A DNA stretch of 64,000 bases. Origin: Tribonema minus (lineage: Eukaryota; Sar; Xanthophyceae; Tribonematales; Tribonemataceae). The notes beneath the pieces were generated by a model. That model made no database searches. It was not told the DNA's origin and worked only from the letters and a program-made list of their open reading frames with translations. Location of the stretch: NCBI GenBank assembly GCA_017506865.1, contig JAFCMP010000533.1, positions 434,001 to 498,000 on the forward strand, given 5' to 3'. Positions 1 through 11,916 of this stretch are shown one piece after another (position 1 is the stretch's first letter; each line of letters begins with the position of its first letter). A program made the translations under genes and the position numbers.

Positions 1-3000
1 TCACCCCCAAGAATAAGCGCGAGGCAGCTCCCCTGCCCGTGCCGGTGGTGCGCACGCTGGCGATGCGGTTGCTGTCCGGTCTGGTGCTGCTCGAACAGGA
101 GGGCATTGTGCATGGGGACCTCAAGGTACTAACCCTAACCTGATCCTAACACTAACCCTAAAGCTTTTAACCTAACCCTAAGAAAAGAATTATTCGGGGG
201 GTTTCTGCTCCAGTTCAGTGGGCCAGGCACGCGAGACTGACGATAATCACTTGAATCAAGCACTTCTGCCTGTCCCCCTTGACACAAAGCCCAAATGTTT
301 CTGCGAGAGCTGAGTGGGGGGGCCTAGCACCGTGCATGTGTACTTATTGTTTCACATAGTGTACTTCATGTTTGAACCTGCAGCGCACAAAACCTGGTGA
401 AGGACGGCCCCAAGCCTAGTCTGAAGAGCTGAGGGGGAGGGCGCCAGGCACGAGAGGGCATTGTGCACTTTAGTGTTGTGTGTTTGTAGTGCGCCCTAAG
501 CGGGAAGTTAAGTACGAAGTGCTTGGGGGGTTTCTGCTCCAGTGTAGTGGGTCAGGCCCGCGAGACAGATGGAGATTACTGTACTCAAATACCTTTGACG
601 GTCCTCTTCGTGAAAAACAATCCCCCAAGTCTAGTGTTTGAAAGAGGTGAGAGAGAGAGGGCGCGCGTCAGTCACCGTGCATGTATGATTTGGAGTTTGT
701 GCACATGTACAAGTCGATTACATGACATATTGCGCACTTCAGGTTTGAAGTTGAAAGTGATGTGGCAAACTTTACGACAGTCATTTTCTGATCTGGTGCC
801 GCTGGAACAGCAGGGCATTGCACGCGATGGCGCGAAGGCATGCAAGAGCTGCTGCATTGCACTGCATTGCTCACCTCGTTTTCATAGCGTGAAGTCGCAA
901 GTCGTTGCTGCCGTGCACGCGATACGTGTCTCGTTAGCGTGCTGCTGTGTTGATGTTTGAGACCACACCGTGTACACACGCTTTTTTACGCCATCATGTA
1001 TGCCCTCTGAAGAAGAATCCAGCATGATCATTATCAGCTTAGCTTGACAATCAGACAGCGTGACGCTGAGCGCTGGCAGCATGAACTCTAGCACAGAGAC
1101 ACCCGCGTACTTCATGTCAGTCAAAGTCTTTCGTCAGTTTACTACATCTCAGTCATTCTCACAACGCAGCTTTGATGGTTACACAGCGTGATGAGCGTGA
1201 ACTTCAACACAGAGACGCACCCGTGTACTTCATGTTCAGTCAACCACTTCCATCAGTCTACCAACTAATCCCTCTAACTTCATCTCATCCGCAACAGCCG
1301 GACAACGTGCTGCTGAGCACTGTGAAGGAGGGGAGCACTGCCAAGGCGACGTGGCTGGACTCGCTGCTCACGCGCAACTGCAGGGGGGCGGTGCTGGGGG
1401 AGCTGTCGGTGAAGCTGTGCGACTTCGGGAACGTGCTGCACCGCTCGGAGGTGAGCATGCGGCACACAGCATCAACTTCAACTTCAACTTGTGACTGCAT
1501 TGTTGCAAGTCTTGCGATATGACGGGCTGGCCCAGGCTGCTGATGATGCAGTTGTCCTGAATGTTCAAACGTGAGTAGCGGTCAGTGAGAGCTCTCAGCT
1601 GATGGTGATGGCTAGCGCAAGCAAGCCCTAACCCAAACCCTAGCACTTACCTCACACGTGAGCAGCGGGAGTGCAACACGTGCATACGCCACTTTGCATG
1701 TGCCTTCTTCGATGATGGTAGAGCCCCTTGGCAACATTATGCCTGCAACGCTGTCATTTCGGGCTCCGACATTGCAACGGGAAACTGAGCTCTGCGACTG
1801 CAATTGTCAAATCGTTGCGCTCTATGCAATGATTGCTCTGTGCGATATGCAGAGCAAAACAGCGCCATACATGGCAAATCGCTTGCTTGCCTGTATTACT
1901 GCACAGCGAGACCGTTTGTGACGCGCCACATGCTGTACGCGAGACATCAACAACTCGCATGCAGCCTCACTGACTGAGGCGTGCTCGCCACGCACGGCCT
2001 CTGCGGCGGCAGCAGCGTGCGCGTGCCACGCTCGCTGCGCATCGGTGCGCGCGACCCATGCTGCGTGCCGTTTAATGCGGAGACCCCTCCCACGCAACTC
2101 ATGAACCAATCAAAGCTGCGCACGTTGTCATGTCAGCGCTCAGCGTACTTTGCGCAACCTGATTCGCTCCCAACACTGCGTGGAATCCACCTTCATTAGC
2201 AAGAGCCAGCGGTCAGCTCTGCAATTGAACGTCGGTCGCGCAAAGGGCCAACGCTCGTGTGCCGAGGCGCGCTGCAGTGGCAGCGCTCAACACACAGTGG
2301 CAGCGCTGCTCAGCTGCGGCAGCCACGCCCCTGATGTCTGTCCGCCGCACGCAATCCATGAACCTAGCACCACAGCTGCACACACGTCGCGCCAGTGCTC
2401 CGCACCTGTGATGTACAGCCTCTTGTGAACTGCACCGCGGTCAGCGACAGTGCGCGGCGCGCTCTGCACTTCAACTTCATTCGCGCGCAAGGTCAGCGTT
2501 CGTGCCGCAGTGGCAGCGCTCAACACGCAGGGGCAGCCGCTCAGCTGTATCAGCTACCAGTGCGCGCTTGCGGCAAGCAACGACAGTGCCACTGATTGTA
2601 CCTTAACAGTAGAAAGCAAGCCGCTGCGTGCATCAGATCCGGCCGGCCTCTCTACCTGGAGCACGGCCCTTGCACCATTCATTGCTCAACCTCAACCTCA
2701 ACTTCAATCCCAGTGTCCCCGGGAGCACCGCTTCCATGGCTCAACTCCAACTCCACCCCCATTCCTTCCTGGCTCAATTCAACTTCGCTTTGGCTCAACT
2801 TCAACATCATCTTCAACTGCCCCCCCCCTCCCCCCTCCCGCAGGCGCGCCTCTACTACGACGACTTCGAGGTGCAGACCATGGCGTACAGGGCGCCCGAG
2901 GTCCTGCACGGCTGCCCCTTCGGCACCCCCGCCGACATGTACAGCCTCGGCGTCCTCCTGCTGGAGGCAGTGCTCGGCAGGCCCCTCTTCCGCACCGCCA

Positions 3001-5822
3001 GCTCGCGCGTGGGGCTGGCGATACAGACGGCGTGCGCGCTGGGCGCCGCGCCGCGCGCGCTGTTCCGCGCGGGAAAGTTCTACGGTACGTTCTTCCGCGC
3101 GGTGCGGTCCCCGTGTGTGCTGCGGCGAAGCTGTATTCCTTGTGACACGGGGGTGGCGTTCGTCGGTGCGCTGCCGCGTGTTTTTGCGACGGCGCTCTGC
3201 GGCGTCGGCGGAAGTTGATGGAGGTCTGACGCGCTGCCTGCGCCTGAGCACTGCTGTAAGGGTTGCAGCAGCGCTTCCCCCGCAGCAGCAGCAGCGGCGG
3301 CAGCAGCAGCATTGCTTCCGGCATGCCGAACGACACCGAAACCTGGTGCTCTTTCTCACTTGCTGATGTTGTTGTGGTGGCAGAACACTCTACGGGGCCT
3401 TTTCTCCACCCCAACAGTTGAACCTCGTGCAGGTTGCCTTCAGCAGCATCTTTCATGCGCGTCTGCCAACTGCCCCCGCTTTCCCCACCGCGTTGCAGCG
3501 TCAATCGCATCTGGCATGCTGGACGACATCAGAACCTGGTGCTCCTTCTCACTCACTGATGTTGTGGTGGCAGGGTCCCCATGCCCTTTTTTCATCACAA
3601 CATTTTCGAAATTGTTCAGTGAGGCTTGACGCAGCTCCCCTACGTAGGCAGCATCATCGTCCACTTATACATCTGCTAACGCCCCCCCTCCCCCGCATTT
3701 CGCCCCCGCAGACGAGTACTGGGGCCCGGCGGCGCACCCCAGGGGCGACGTCGGCTGCTGCAGCTGCTGCTGGCTGGAGCAGGCGTGGACGATGGGGGTG
3801 GGGGGGGAGGAGCGCTGCCACGGGCGCTGCGCTGCGCGCTGCCGCCGCGGTGGCGTCGACGGCTCGGCGGCCGCCATCACGCTCGGCCACATACACAGGT
3901 GAGGGCTGCGCGCTGCGCCGCGGAGCGAGGGCTGACTACTCAGACTCATGAGTCGTTGGCGTCATGAACCTGAACCAGGCTGGTGATTGAGCCCCCGCTT
4001 TGATCCAGACACGTTGCTGTGGTTGGTTTCACCGGATGCCGTTGCTGCGGTGATACACTCCCTTTGCAGCTGTTGCGTCACCGGCGCGGCAGCGGCAGCA
4101 GGTTGGCCACTCAGCCATCATGCGCGGGGCCGGTACGCAGAGCGAGCACTGCGCTGTGTTTTTCGTTCGGCTTGGCCGATCGCGCTTCGGCGCTGTGTGA
4201 AGTGCTGGCTCGCTCTAGACATGTGTGTTAACATGCTGAGCGCTGCTGCTCTGACACGCGCGCAGTCAAGCGCGCAACAGCGCGTCCTCTGAGTTGCATT
4301 GGCAACTCGGTGGTGGGGGGGTCGCCGTTGCCGATGCGGCAATCATCACCATGGGCATGTGGTGCCTCGATTTCTGCTGACGGCACTCTCTGCTTCTGCC
4401 GCGGCACCAGCTGCTCAGTGCTCAGCGTCGCGCTCCTCACGTTTCATGCTCTAGCCGTTCAAATTCAATGACGTCCCCGACATTTCAATCATATATTCAC
4501 GGCTGCCCCAGAGTCGCATCCCCCGTCTGCGCCGACACTCAAGCGCACCCGATGCCGCGCTCACACCGTCCCGCCGCCGCCGCCGCGCGCACCCCAGGCT
4601 GCTGCTGTCGCGCGTGGAGACGGCGGCGCTGCCGCGGCGCCACCCGCACCTCGTGTCGCTGCTGCGCGGGCTGCTGGAGCCGGACCCCGACAGGCGCCTC
4701 ACGCCTCAGCAGGCGCTGGCGCACGCGTTCTTCGGTCCCGCGTTCCCGTTCGGCGCGCTCGTATCGGTGCGCAGCGAGCAGCAGCGGCAGCGCCTGGAGG
4801 AGCAGGCGGCGCAGCTGTGCGGCGCGCTGCGCGCGGCGGCGGCGGCGGCGGCTGCCGCCAGGGCTCCCGTCAAGGCGGCAGCTGCTGCTGCGGCGGCGCA
4901 GGCGCAGAGGGTGAAGCGGTCGCCGCCGCCATCAGTGTTGGCAGCAGCGGCGCCAGCGGCGGCGGCGGCAGCAGCGGTAGCACCGGCAGCTGCACCAACG
5001 AAAACTACGAGGTGGTCGCCGCCACTCCCACCGCCGCAAGCAGCGATAGCAGCAGCGTTGGTTGCCGCAGCAACGCTGCCAGCAGCAGCAGCAGCAGCAG
5101 CGGCAGCAGCGCAGGCCAGGAAGACGCCACCGACGCCACCATCGCTGCCACCTCCGCGTCTGCCAGCAGCAGCAGCGGCACCAGCTGCAGCGGCGGGCGG
5201 GCCAAGCGTAAGGAAGTCGCCGGCTACACAACAACCGACGCCACCGCTACCTGCAGCTGCGCTGCGGGCAGCAGGAGGAGCGCATCCCGCAGCGGCGCCG
5301 CCGCCTGCCGCGGCGACAGCAGCGGCAGTGCCGCCCTCCCCGCGATTACCACAAGGCGCCCCAGGGGTGTCAGCAACAGCAGCAGGAGGCAGCCAACATA
5401 GGGGCGCAGTGTCAGCGCCAACAAACGCTGCGGCCGCAGCAGCACTCGCACAAGCAGCAGATGCGGCAGCAGCGCCGCCTGCAAGAGCAGCAGCCAGCGC
5501 GAGCTCTACGCCGAAAGGAGCAGCGGCCAAGGTCGCTAGAGGCCCTGCGGCGGCTGCAGCAGGTGGCGGGGCGGCGCCGCTGAGGATAGTGGCGCCGCCG
5601 ACACCATCGGCAGCAGCGGCAGCGGTAAGGAGGTCACCACCCGGGCCGAGGCCAGCCATGGCGTCGCCGGCAAATGCGGCGATCGTGAAGGCAGCACCAG
5701 GCGACACCACAACGCCTCGTCGCGCAGCCGCCAAGCCCGCAGCAGCCACAGCCTCTGCTGCGGCGCGCCACGCCGCAGGTCCCGCGCCGACGCCAGCGAA
5801 GGCGGCAGCAGCAGCGGCACCA

Positions 5823-5853
<31 letters not shown>

Positions 5854-8800
5854 CGCCGGGCGCGGCGGCGGCGCCATCGAAGACGCCGGCGCGCACCGCC
5901 GGTGCTGCGGCGGCCACACCAAAGGGCGCTACAACGGCAGTGATACCGAAGGCGGCTGGTGGTGGTGGCGGCGCAGCCACGGTGACACCAAAGGCTGGCA
6001 CCACCACCACGACGCCAAGGGCCGCGATGGCGAGCGCTGCTGCGCGCAGGCCCGCCGCGGCAGGCGGCGTGGTCGGTAAAACGGCGGCGGGGGGGGGCGC
6101 TGCGAAGCCGGCGGCCGCGGCGGCGGCGGCGGCGCCAGGACCGGCGGCGCGGAGGCCGCAGAAGCCGGTGACGCCACACGCGCCGCCCGCGGCGGGCGCG
6201 GCGGTGACGCCGAGAAAGGCGGCGGCAGCAGCAGCAGCAGCAGCAGCAGCGGCGCCTTCGAGGAGCGCTGCTGCGGAGACAGTACGGCCAGTGAGGCCGG
6301 GGTCTGGGGCAGCAGCAGCGAGCCCGCGCGAGCGCGCGGCGACGCCGGCAGCGGCGGCTGCGGTGCCGCCGCGCGCAGCGGTCGCAGGCAAGACGCCAGC
6401 AAAAACGAGACCGTCTGCGCCTCCGGCGGCAGCGGTGGCGAGCGTGGGAAATGGTCCATTGCCGCTGCAGCAGTCCGCATCGGCGAAGGCGGCGACGCCC
6501 ACGACGCCGGCCGCCGTGGCCTCAACGACGAAAGCGAATACTTTTCAGAAGCGTCCGGCAGCAGCGGCGGCAGCAGCGGCAGCAGCGGCGAAGCCCATGG
6601 TGCCAGTGACGGCAGCCAAACCACCGGCAACAGCGGCAGCAAAAGCGGCGGCGGCAGTGCAGGTGGCGGCGGCTGCTGTGGCGACAGCTATGCCGGGGGC
6701 GGTGGCAGGGAAGCCAGCGGCGGCGCCGCGTTCCCCTGTGCCTGCTGCAGCGCAGAAGGCGAGCGCGACGCACGATGGCCCAGCATCTACATCTACAACA
6801 GCGCCCGTAGTGGTGCCTTCAACAAAGAAAGTGCATCGTGCTGGCACCACCAATGCTGCTGCGGCAGCGCCGCCCGCAAAAGCACCAGCAACTGTCCAGG
6901 CTAAGGCGGCACCGGCGCTGCCTGCAAAGATGGCAGCGCCAGCAACGGCGGTAGCAGCGCCGGGCTCCGCTAAGGCGGCAGCATCGCCAGCTTCAACAAA
7001 GGCAGCCGCAGCGCCAGCTTCGACAAAGGCGGCAGCAGCGCCAGCTTCAGCCAAGGCGGCAGCAGCGCCAGCTTCAGCCAAGGCGGCAGCAGCGCCAATG
7101 CCAGCGAATGCGGCGTCGGTGCCAGTGCCAGCAAAGGCAGCGGCGACACCAGCATCAGCACAGGCGGTGGTGGCGGCGGCAGCAAATCACAAGGCCGCCC
7201 CAGAAGCGGCGACATTGGCACCTGCGGCATCGCAGACTGCAGCAGGCTCACATGCTGCCCCCGTCGCAAAGAAGGTGCCGGCCCCTGCAGCAGCAGCCCC
7301 ATTATCACAAGGGCCGGCGTCGAAGTCCATCAAAGACAGCTGCAGGACAGCAGCAGCAGCAGCAGCAGCAGCATTAACCCCACAGAGTAAAGCGAATGTG
7401 GTGCCGGCAGGCAAAGTGCCAGCTGCATCGCTCGCAGCCTCTGCGCGTGGTGGCGATGCGCCGCAGGTAGTCTCATTGCCATTGCTAGACGTGAAACGCG
7501 AGGAGGCAGCGAAGGCGCCGGCGGCAGCAGCGACGGCAGCAGCGGCGGCAGCAGCGGACGTGGCCAAGGCGGCAGCGGTGCAGTTGGAGAAAGCTGCTGG
7601 ACTACAAAAATCCGCTGCAACCGTTGCAGCAGCGGCGCCTGCCGCGGTTGAAGGCACTCCAGAGGCCAGGCGCACGAGCTCGGCAGCAGCGGCGGCGGCG
7701 GCGGAGGCGGAGGCGGCGGCGCGGGAGGCGGCGGAGCTGGAGGCGGTGGCGGCGGAGGCAGCGGCGCTCGCGCAGAAAGCGCAGGATGCTGCTGCCATGT
7801 GCTCCGCTCAGGCGGCAAAGGGCAACATGCTGGCGGCGCGCAAGGCAGCCAAGGCAGCGGGCTCGGCGGCAGCGGCGGCGGTGGCCAAGTCGCAGCCACA
7901 GCGGCCTGCGCCGCCGGCCGCAGCGCCGGTGCTGCCGAAGCAGGAGCTGCCGACCAAAGCGCATGCGCCACCTCATCAGCGTCCGCCAGCCAAGGCGCAC
8001 GCGCCGCTGCAGCAGGCGCCCGCACCGCCGCAGCAGGCGCCGCTGCTGAACGGGACACCTGCCGCTGTTGCCAAGGCTGCCCTAGTGAATGGCAGCGGCG
8101 GCAGTGATGGCAACGAACAGCAGGTGACAAGCGGCACAGAGGCACATGCTGGCAGCAGCGGCGCCAATGGCCATGCCGCCAACGCTGCCGCAGCAGCTGC
8201 TGTGCCGAACGCCGCACCACGTGACGCCGGCGCAGAGACAGCAACGGAGTCGCTGGTGGCTCCTGCCAAGCTGGAGCAGCAGCAGCGCAGCGGCGCTGCC
8301 GACGCGGCGGGTAGCGGTGGTGATAAGGCGGCTGTTACAGCACAGCCCTCGCCGCCGGTGGTTGAGAGCGACGGCCTGCCTGTGCAAGCGCCCAAGCGCG
8401 ACAAGTCGCCTGCTCCCGAGTGCGCGCAGCGTGCGGCAAGGGCGTCGTCTCCACCTGCGCTTGCACCTGCAGAACACGGCACCGCTGCAGCGGCGGCACC
8501 TGCGGCACCACAGGCAGCACCGGTTCAGGCCGCCGCGGCACCACACGCAACACCTGCTGAGGTCGCACCTGCTGCCGCGGCACAAACGCCGCTGTCGCTC
8601 ACCATACCTCCCGAACCAACCCCGGAGGAGGTGGCTGCGTCTGACAACGACACGCCTGTACAGACCGGCGCTAAGCAGACCTTTTTCCCGCCGCAGAAGT
8701 CATCAGCTCCGGGTGCCACCGCTGCTGCTGCTGCGAACAGCGCTCCGCTAGAGGCGGCGACGCCGGTTGCGCACGCCAGCGGTGGCAACGCTTCGCTCCA

Positions 8801-10169
8801 GTCAGCTGCGCCGGTCGTGCGCGCCAGCAGCGGCGAGGCGCCTGGCGGCAGCGGCGCCGCAGATGGAGGCGTCGTCACACCGCGTGCGGCGGGCACCAAA
8901 CGGCCAAGAGCGGCTAGCAAAGCTGCAGAGCACACGCCCGCGGCGGCGGTGTCGGACAGCGCGACGGCCGCGGCGGCGCACGCTGTCGGCGCAGCTGCGG
9001 CTGGCGCTTCTCCGCCAGCGTACATTGCGGTGGCACTGGCGGCAGCGGGGTCCCGGAAGCCGATTGCGCTGGGCAGGGGTGCCAAGCGCGCGCGCACGGA
9101 GCGGGCCGCTCCTCCGTCCGCCGCCGCTGCTCCCGCTGCCGCCACTGCTGCTGCTGCTGCTGGCGCCGCTACGACTGCTGCCGTGGCAGTGCCCGACGTG
9201 TCGCCGCTCATCGCTGCGGCGGCGGTCTTCGCCACGCAGAAATGCGTGGCCGCCGCCGCCGCTGCTGCCTCCATGGATGCAGCGTCCGCGGCCGCGCGAC
9301 GCGGCTCCAAGCGGCCACGTGAGAATCACGGGACTGCTGCCGCTGCTGCTGCTGCCTCAGCGCCGCCTGTCGCTGCCGCGCCGCCCACAAAGAGCACCGC
9401 TGTGGTGGCTGCAGCCCCAGTGGCGGAGGCAGCGCCGCTGCTGCCAGTCGCCAGCCAGGCAGCAGCACCACCGCCGCTTCCTAATGGCGTGCCATGGGCG
9501 ACTTGTGCTGCAGAAGAGGCCACGGCATCTGCAGCGGCGGCTCGTGAGTGCCTGAGCGCAACGCCGGTGCAGTCAATATCCGCGCCTACAGTAGAACCGG
9601 CGCAGAATGTCTCAGAGAAGGCTTTAGAGGTGGGGGTGGGGGACAGGGCCGCCAAGCGCGTGAGAGTGGCAGACGAGGACAGCACAATTAGTGCAGCTGC
9701 TGCTACTCCTACTCCCGCAGCCTCTGCCGCAGCCGCTGCTGTCACGCCGCCAGTCGCAAATGGCGTGGCGCCCGCCCCTGTCGCAGCGCCGGCCGCCGCT
9801 CATATGCGGACATCGAGAGCAACCAGGCAGGAGGCAAAGCTTGCCATGAATTCCGCTGGTGCTTCCGCTGCTGAGCCTGCGGCGGTCCCTGCTGCGGACG
9901 AGCCGCCAGAAGCACCATGGGCGGCGTCAGCTGACGGCAGTTCGGGATCGCCGCCGCCGCCATACTTGGTGGCAGCGCTGGCGGCGGCGAAGGAGCGCAC
10001 GCGACGCGCCAATGCGGCGGCGGCGGCGCGGCGCGTGCGCACCGGCGGCAGCGGCGCGCACAGGCGCAGTTCCGGCGCGTCTGACGCAAAGGAGGAGGCG
10101 GCGCAGGCAGCTGCAGCGGGGGACGGCGATGGCGCTGCGAGCCGCAGCAGGTCTGCTCTATATGGCTAG
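1..10169 (+). CDS. CMGC-type protein kinase (DYRK/PRP4-like) with giant Ala-rich tail, 5' partial
   Basis: Five exons join in phase: <1-125, 1298-1450, 2844-3084, 3712-3898 and 4598-10169 (stop TAG). Exon 1 ends with the catalytic loop HGDLK and exon 2 opens with PDNVLL, so an intron splits the HxDLKPxN motif. Exon 2 carries the magnesium-binding DFG (KLCDFGN). Exon 3 has MAYRAPEV and DMYSLGVLLLE. Exon 5 starts with the subdomain XI pattern LLEPDPDRRLTPQQAL. HGDLKP, KLCDFG and YRAPE point to the CMGC group; PRP4 or DYRK fits best. A Cys/Gly-rich insert (exon 4) precedes subdomain XI. The remaining ~1800 residues are about half alanine, with Pro, Lys and Thr. The tail holds KR(P/A/V)R motifs near 8895, 9084, 9309 and 9652 that resemble nuclear localisation signals, two SPP-Y-ALAAA motifs (near 9010 and 9945), and a nine-residue repeat at 6987-7110. 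A nuclear role is inferred. A short extra intron near 10155-10203 could replace the end and add residues in another frame. Confidence 0.85.
126..1297 (+). repeat. Kinase intron 1: telomere-like repeats and decayed copies of the upstream exon end
   Basis: The donor (AAG|GTACTAACCC) runs straight into CCCTAA-type repeats to about 180. A 14-base block (GAGGGCATTGTGCA) from exon positions 99-112 recurs at about 453-466. A longer degenerate copy of exon bases about 75-120 lies at 791-840 (CTGGTGCCGCTGGAACAGCA against CTGGTGCTGCTCGAACAGGA). Both are in exon orientation and neither is needed for the protein. Confidence 0.6.
2220..2545 (+). repeat. Tandem duplication in kinase intron 2
   Basis: Two diverged copies of a segment of about 110 bp share CGCGCAA..GCCAACGCTCGTG-like sequence and a run GCAGTGGCAGCGCTCAACAC (about 2274-2293 and 2509-2528). 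They lie between the DFG exon and the APE exon and have no coding match. Confidence 0.55.
3260..3600 (+). repeat. Tandem duplication in kinase intron 3
   Basis: Two copies of about 190 bp each hold CATGC(C/T)G.ACGACA, ACCTGGTGCTC(T/C)TTCTCACT and GATGTTGT.GTGGCAG. The intron is 3085-3711; its 3' end is a C-rich pyrimidine tract before CAG. Confidence 0.6.
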
Positions 10170-11916
10170 GGGGGTGGGAGCAAGGTGGCGTGACAGCGGC
10201 AGCGGCGGCGGCGTCGCTGGACGCGGAGACTGCAGCGGCTGCGACAGCAGCAGCGGCGGGCAGGCAGCAGAAGCAGCAGTCGAGCAGCAGCTGCGGCAGC
10301 GGCAGCAGCACCAAAGCTTCAGCGAAGCTAGCGGAAAGAGGCGCTGGACGTAGGCGCGCGCTCCTGATGGAAGCGCCTCAGGCGCCGCCGACGATGCACG
10401 CGCACAAAGCACAATTACTCCGGCCATAGGTGCTGGCGTGCTGCATGCAGGCACCGTCCATGGCAGCAGCTCAAATGCTGCGGCTGCGCCAAAATTGTCA
10501 TCGCAGAAGGAGATTGTGGCATGGCAGGCGGCACCAGCAGCAGCAGCTGCAGCGCAGCGCACACCCACGCCTCGGGAATTCGCCGATTTCCGCTGCCCCT
10601 GTAGCTGTTGGTGGCGCACTGCAGCAAGTGTCGGCACACAGCGCCTGCTGCCGTTTGCTGATGGCAGGGGGGAGGAGAGTACGTTGTCACAGAAGTGAGT
10701 CAGGTGTTTTTACGCAGACTCGAAAGTCAAACGCGCATCAGCCCTGACGAAGCAAGGGGACTGCCCCACACGGCGGCATCACAGGTGCACAGCGGCGTCA
10801 CAGATTCCTTGAGGGGGCTGGTGAAGGGGGGAGGGGGGGAGGCGCAAGAGGGGGCAGCATGAACCCCGAGTTGGGTGGTCGCAGCTGCTTGTGCCACGCA
10901 TCATGTCTTCTTGCTGTATCAGGGCTTTCTCATGCTGTGTGGTCGTCGCAACAGTGCCAGGCCATGCAATCTGTGGCTAAAGCAATGGGCGTTGAAGTGA
11001 GTGAATGGATCCAACACAAGCAGTTTGATGGCGTTCTTATTGCTGATTGCTTTGTCTTTTGCCGGTTGCCTAGATTGCGAAACTAGTGCTCAGGTTGGCT
11101 GGGCTCAACGGCTGCACATCCGTCAACTTGTTGAACTTTCTGGCAATGATCACTAATAAGAAGCATTGCTGCATGCAACTGTAGGGGTGCTGATGCACAC
11201 GTGACCATATTTCACGACCTGGTGGAACATGAAATGACTGTATTGCAAAATGAAATGTAGACGTGTGCATGGATGGACTTGCAATCAAGCAAGGGGTGCT
11301 ACCTGCATACGTGGGAAACAGAAGCAAAGCGACAGATTGCCAACAGATGCTGAGTGAGCTTATACAAAACACACTCTGTGTGTAACAAGGTACCATGATG
11401 GCGGTGGTCCATTGTCCGTTGACCACGTATGTCGGCAACGTCACTCTTGACAATGTGCGCATTGCGTGGCAGCTATACATTTGAACGTTGAAGAAAGGCG
11501 GGGGGTGCCACCGTGCTGCAGGTTGGTTGCTGCAAGTTGGGTCAGGATTGTGATAAATTGAGCAGACTTTCGTGGGTGGACGCGAGCAGGGCTGAGGAAG
11601 GGCATGCGGTGCGCCTGTGTCCAGCCGCCCCATTTCGATAGATGTCGCCGTCTGATGTCGATTTTCAAATTTTGATGTCCCTCTTACAGCCTCCGGGGGG
11701 GGGGGGTCAACGGCGCCTGCCTTAAACCAAAGCCAGGCGAATTTTCTGCCCACGTTTGCGCCAGGAAGGAAAATCAAAGCGAGTGCGCATGGCTCCATAC
11801 GCAAAGCCGGACGACTCTGCACATGTGTTGCTTCCTCACGGTCCTAATCAGCTCATGAGCATCACTCTTACAGCTGCTGATATCAGATTTGCCTCCCCCC
11901 CACCAAGAGCACCGCG
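10170..11916. other. Region between kinase and metalloprotease, no confident gene
   Basis: The first 500 bases stay GC- and CAG-rich and hold short Ala/Gln-rich frames on the + strand (about 10190-10700). These could be unrecognised 3' exons of the kinase tail or its decayed copies. From about 10860 the composition becomes more balanced. Open frames there, including a 250-codon one on the minus strand (11070-11822), show no family pattern, and I do not call them genes. Confidence 0.4.

Noticed and set aside
4706-6502. Minus-strand 598-codon open frame
   Set aside because: It is antisense to the Ala-rich kinase tail; GCN repeats leave all frames open. It has no start context, splice sites or motifs.
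11070-11822. Minus-strand 250-codon frame
   Set aside because: Composition is not protein-like for this genome, and no domain or splice support is seen.
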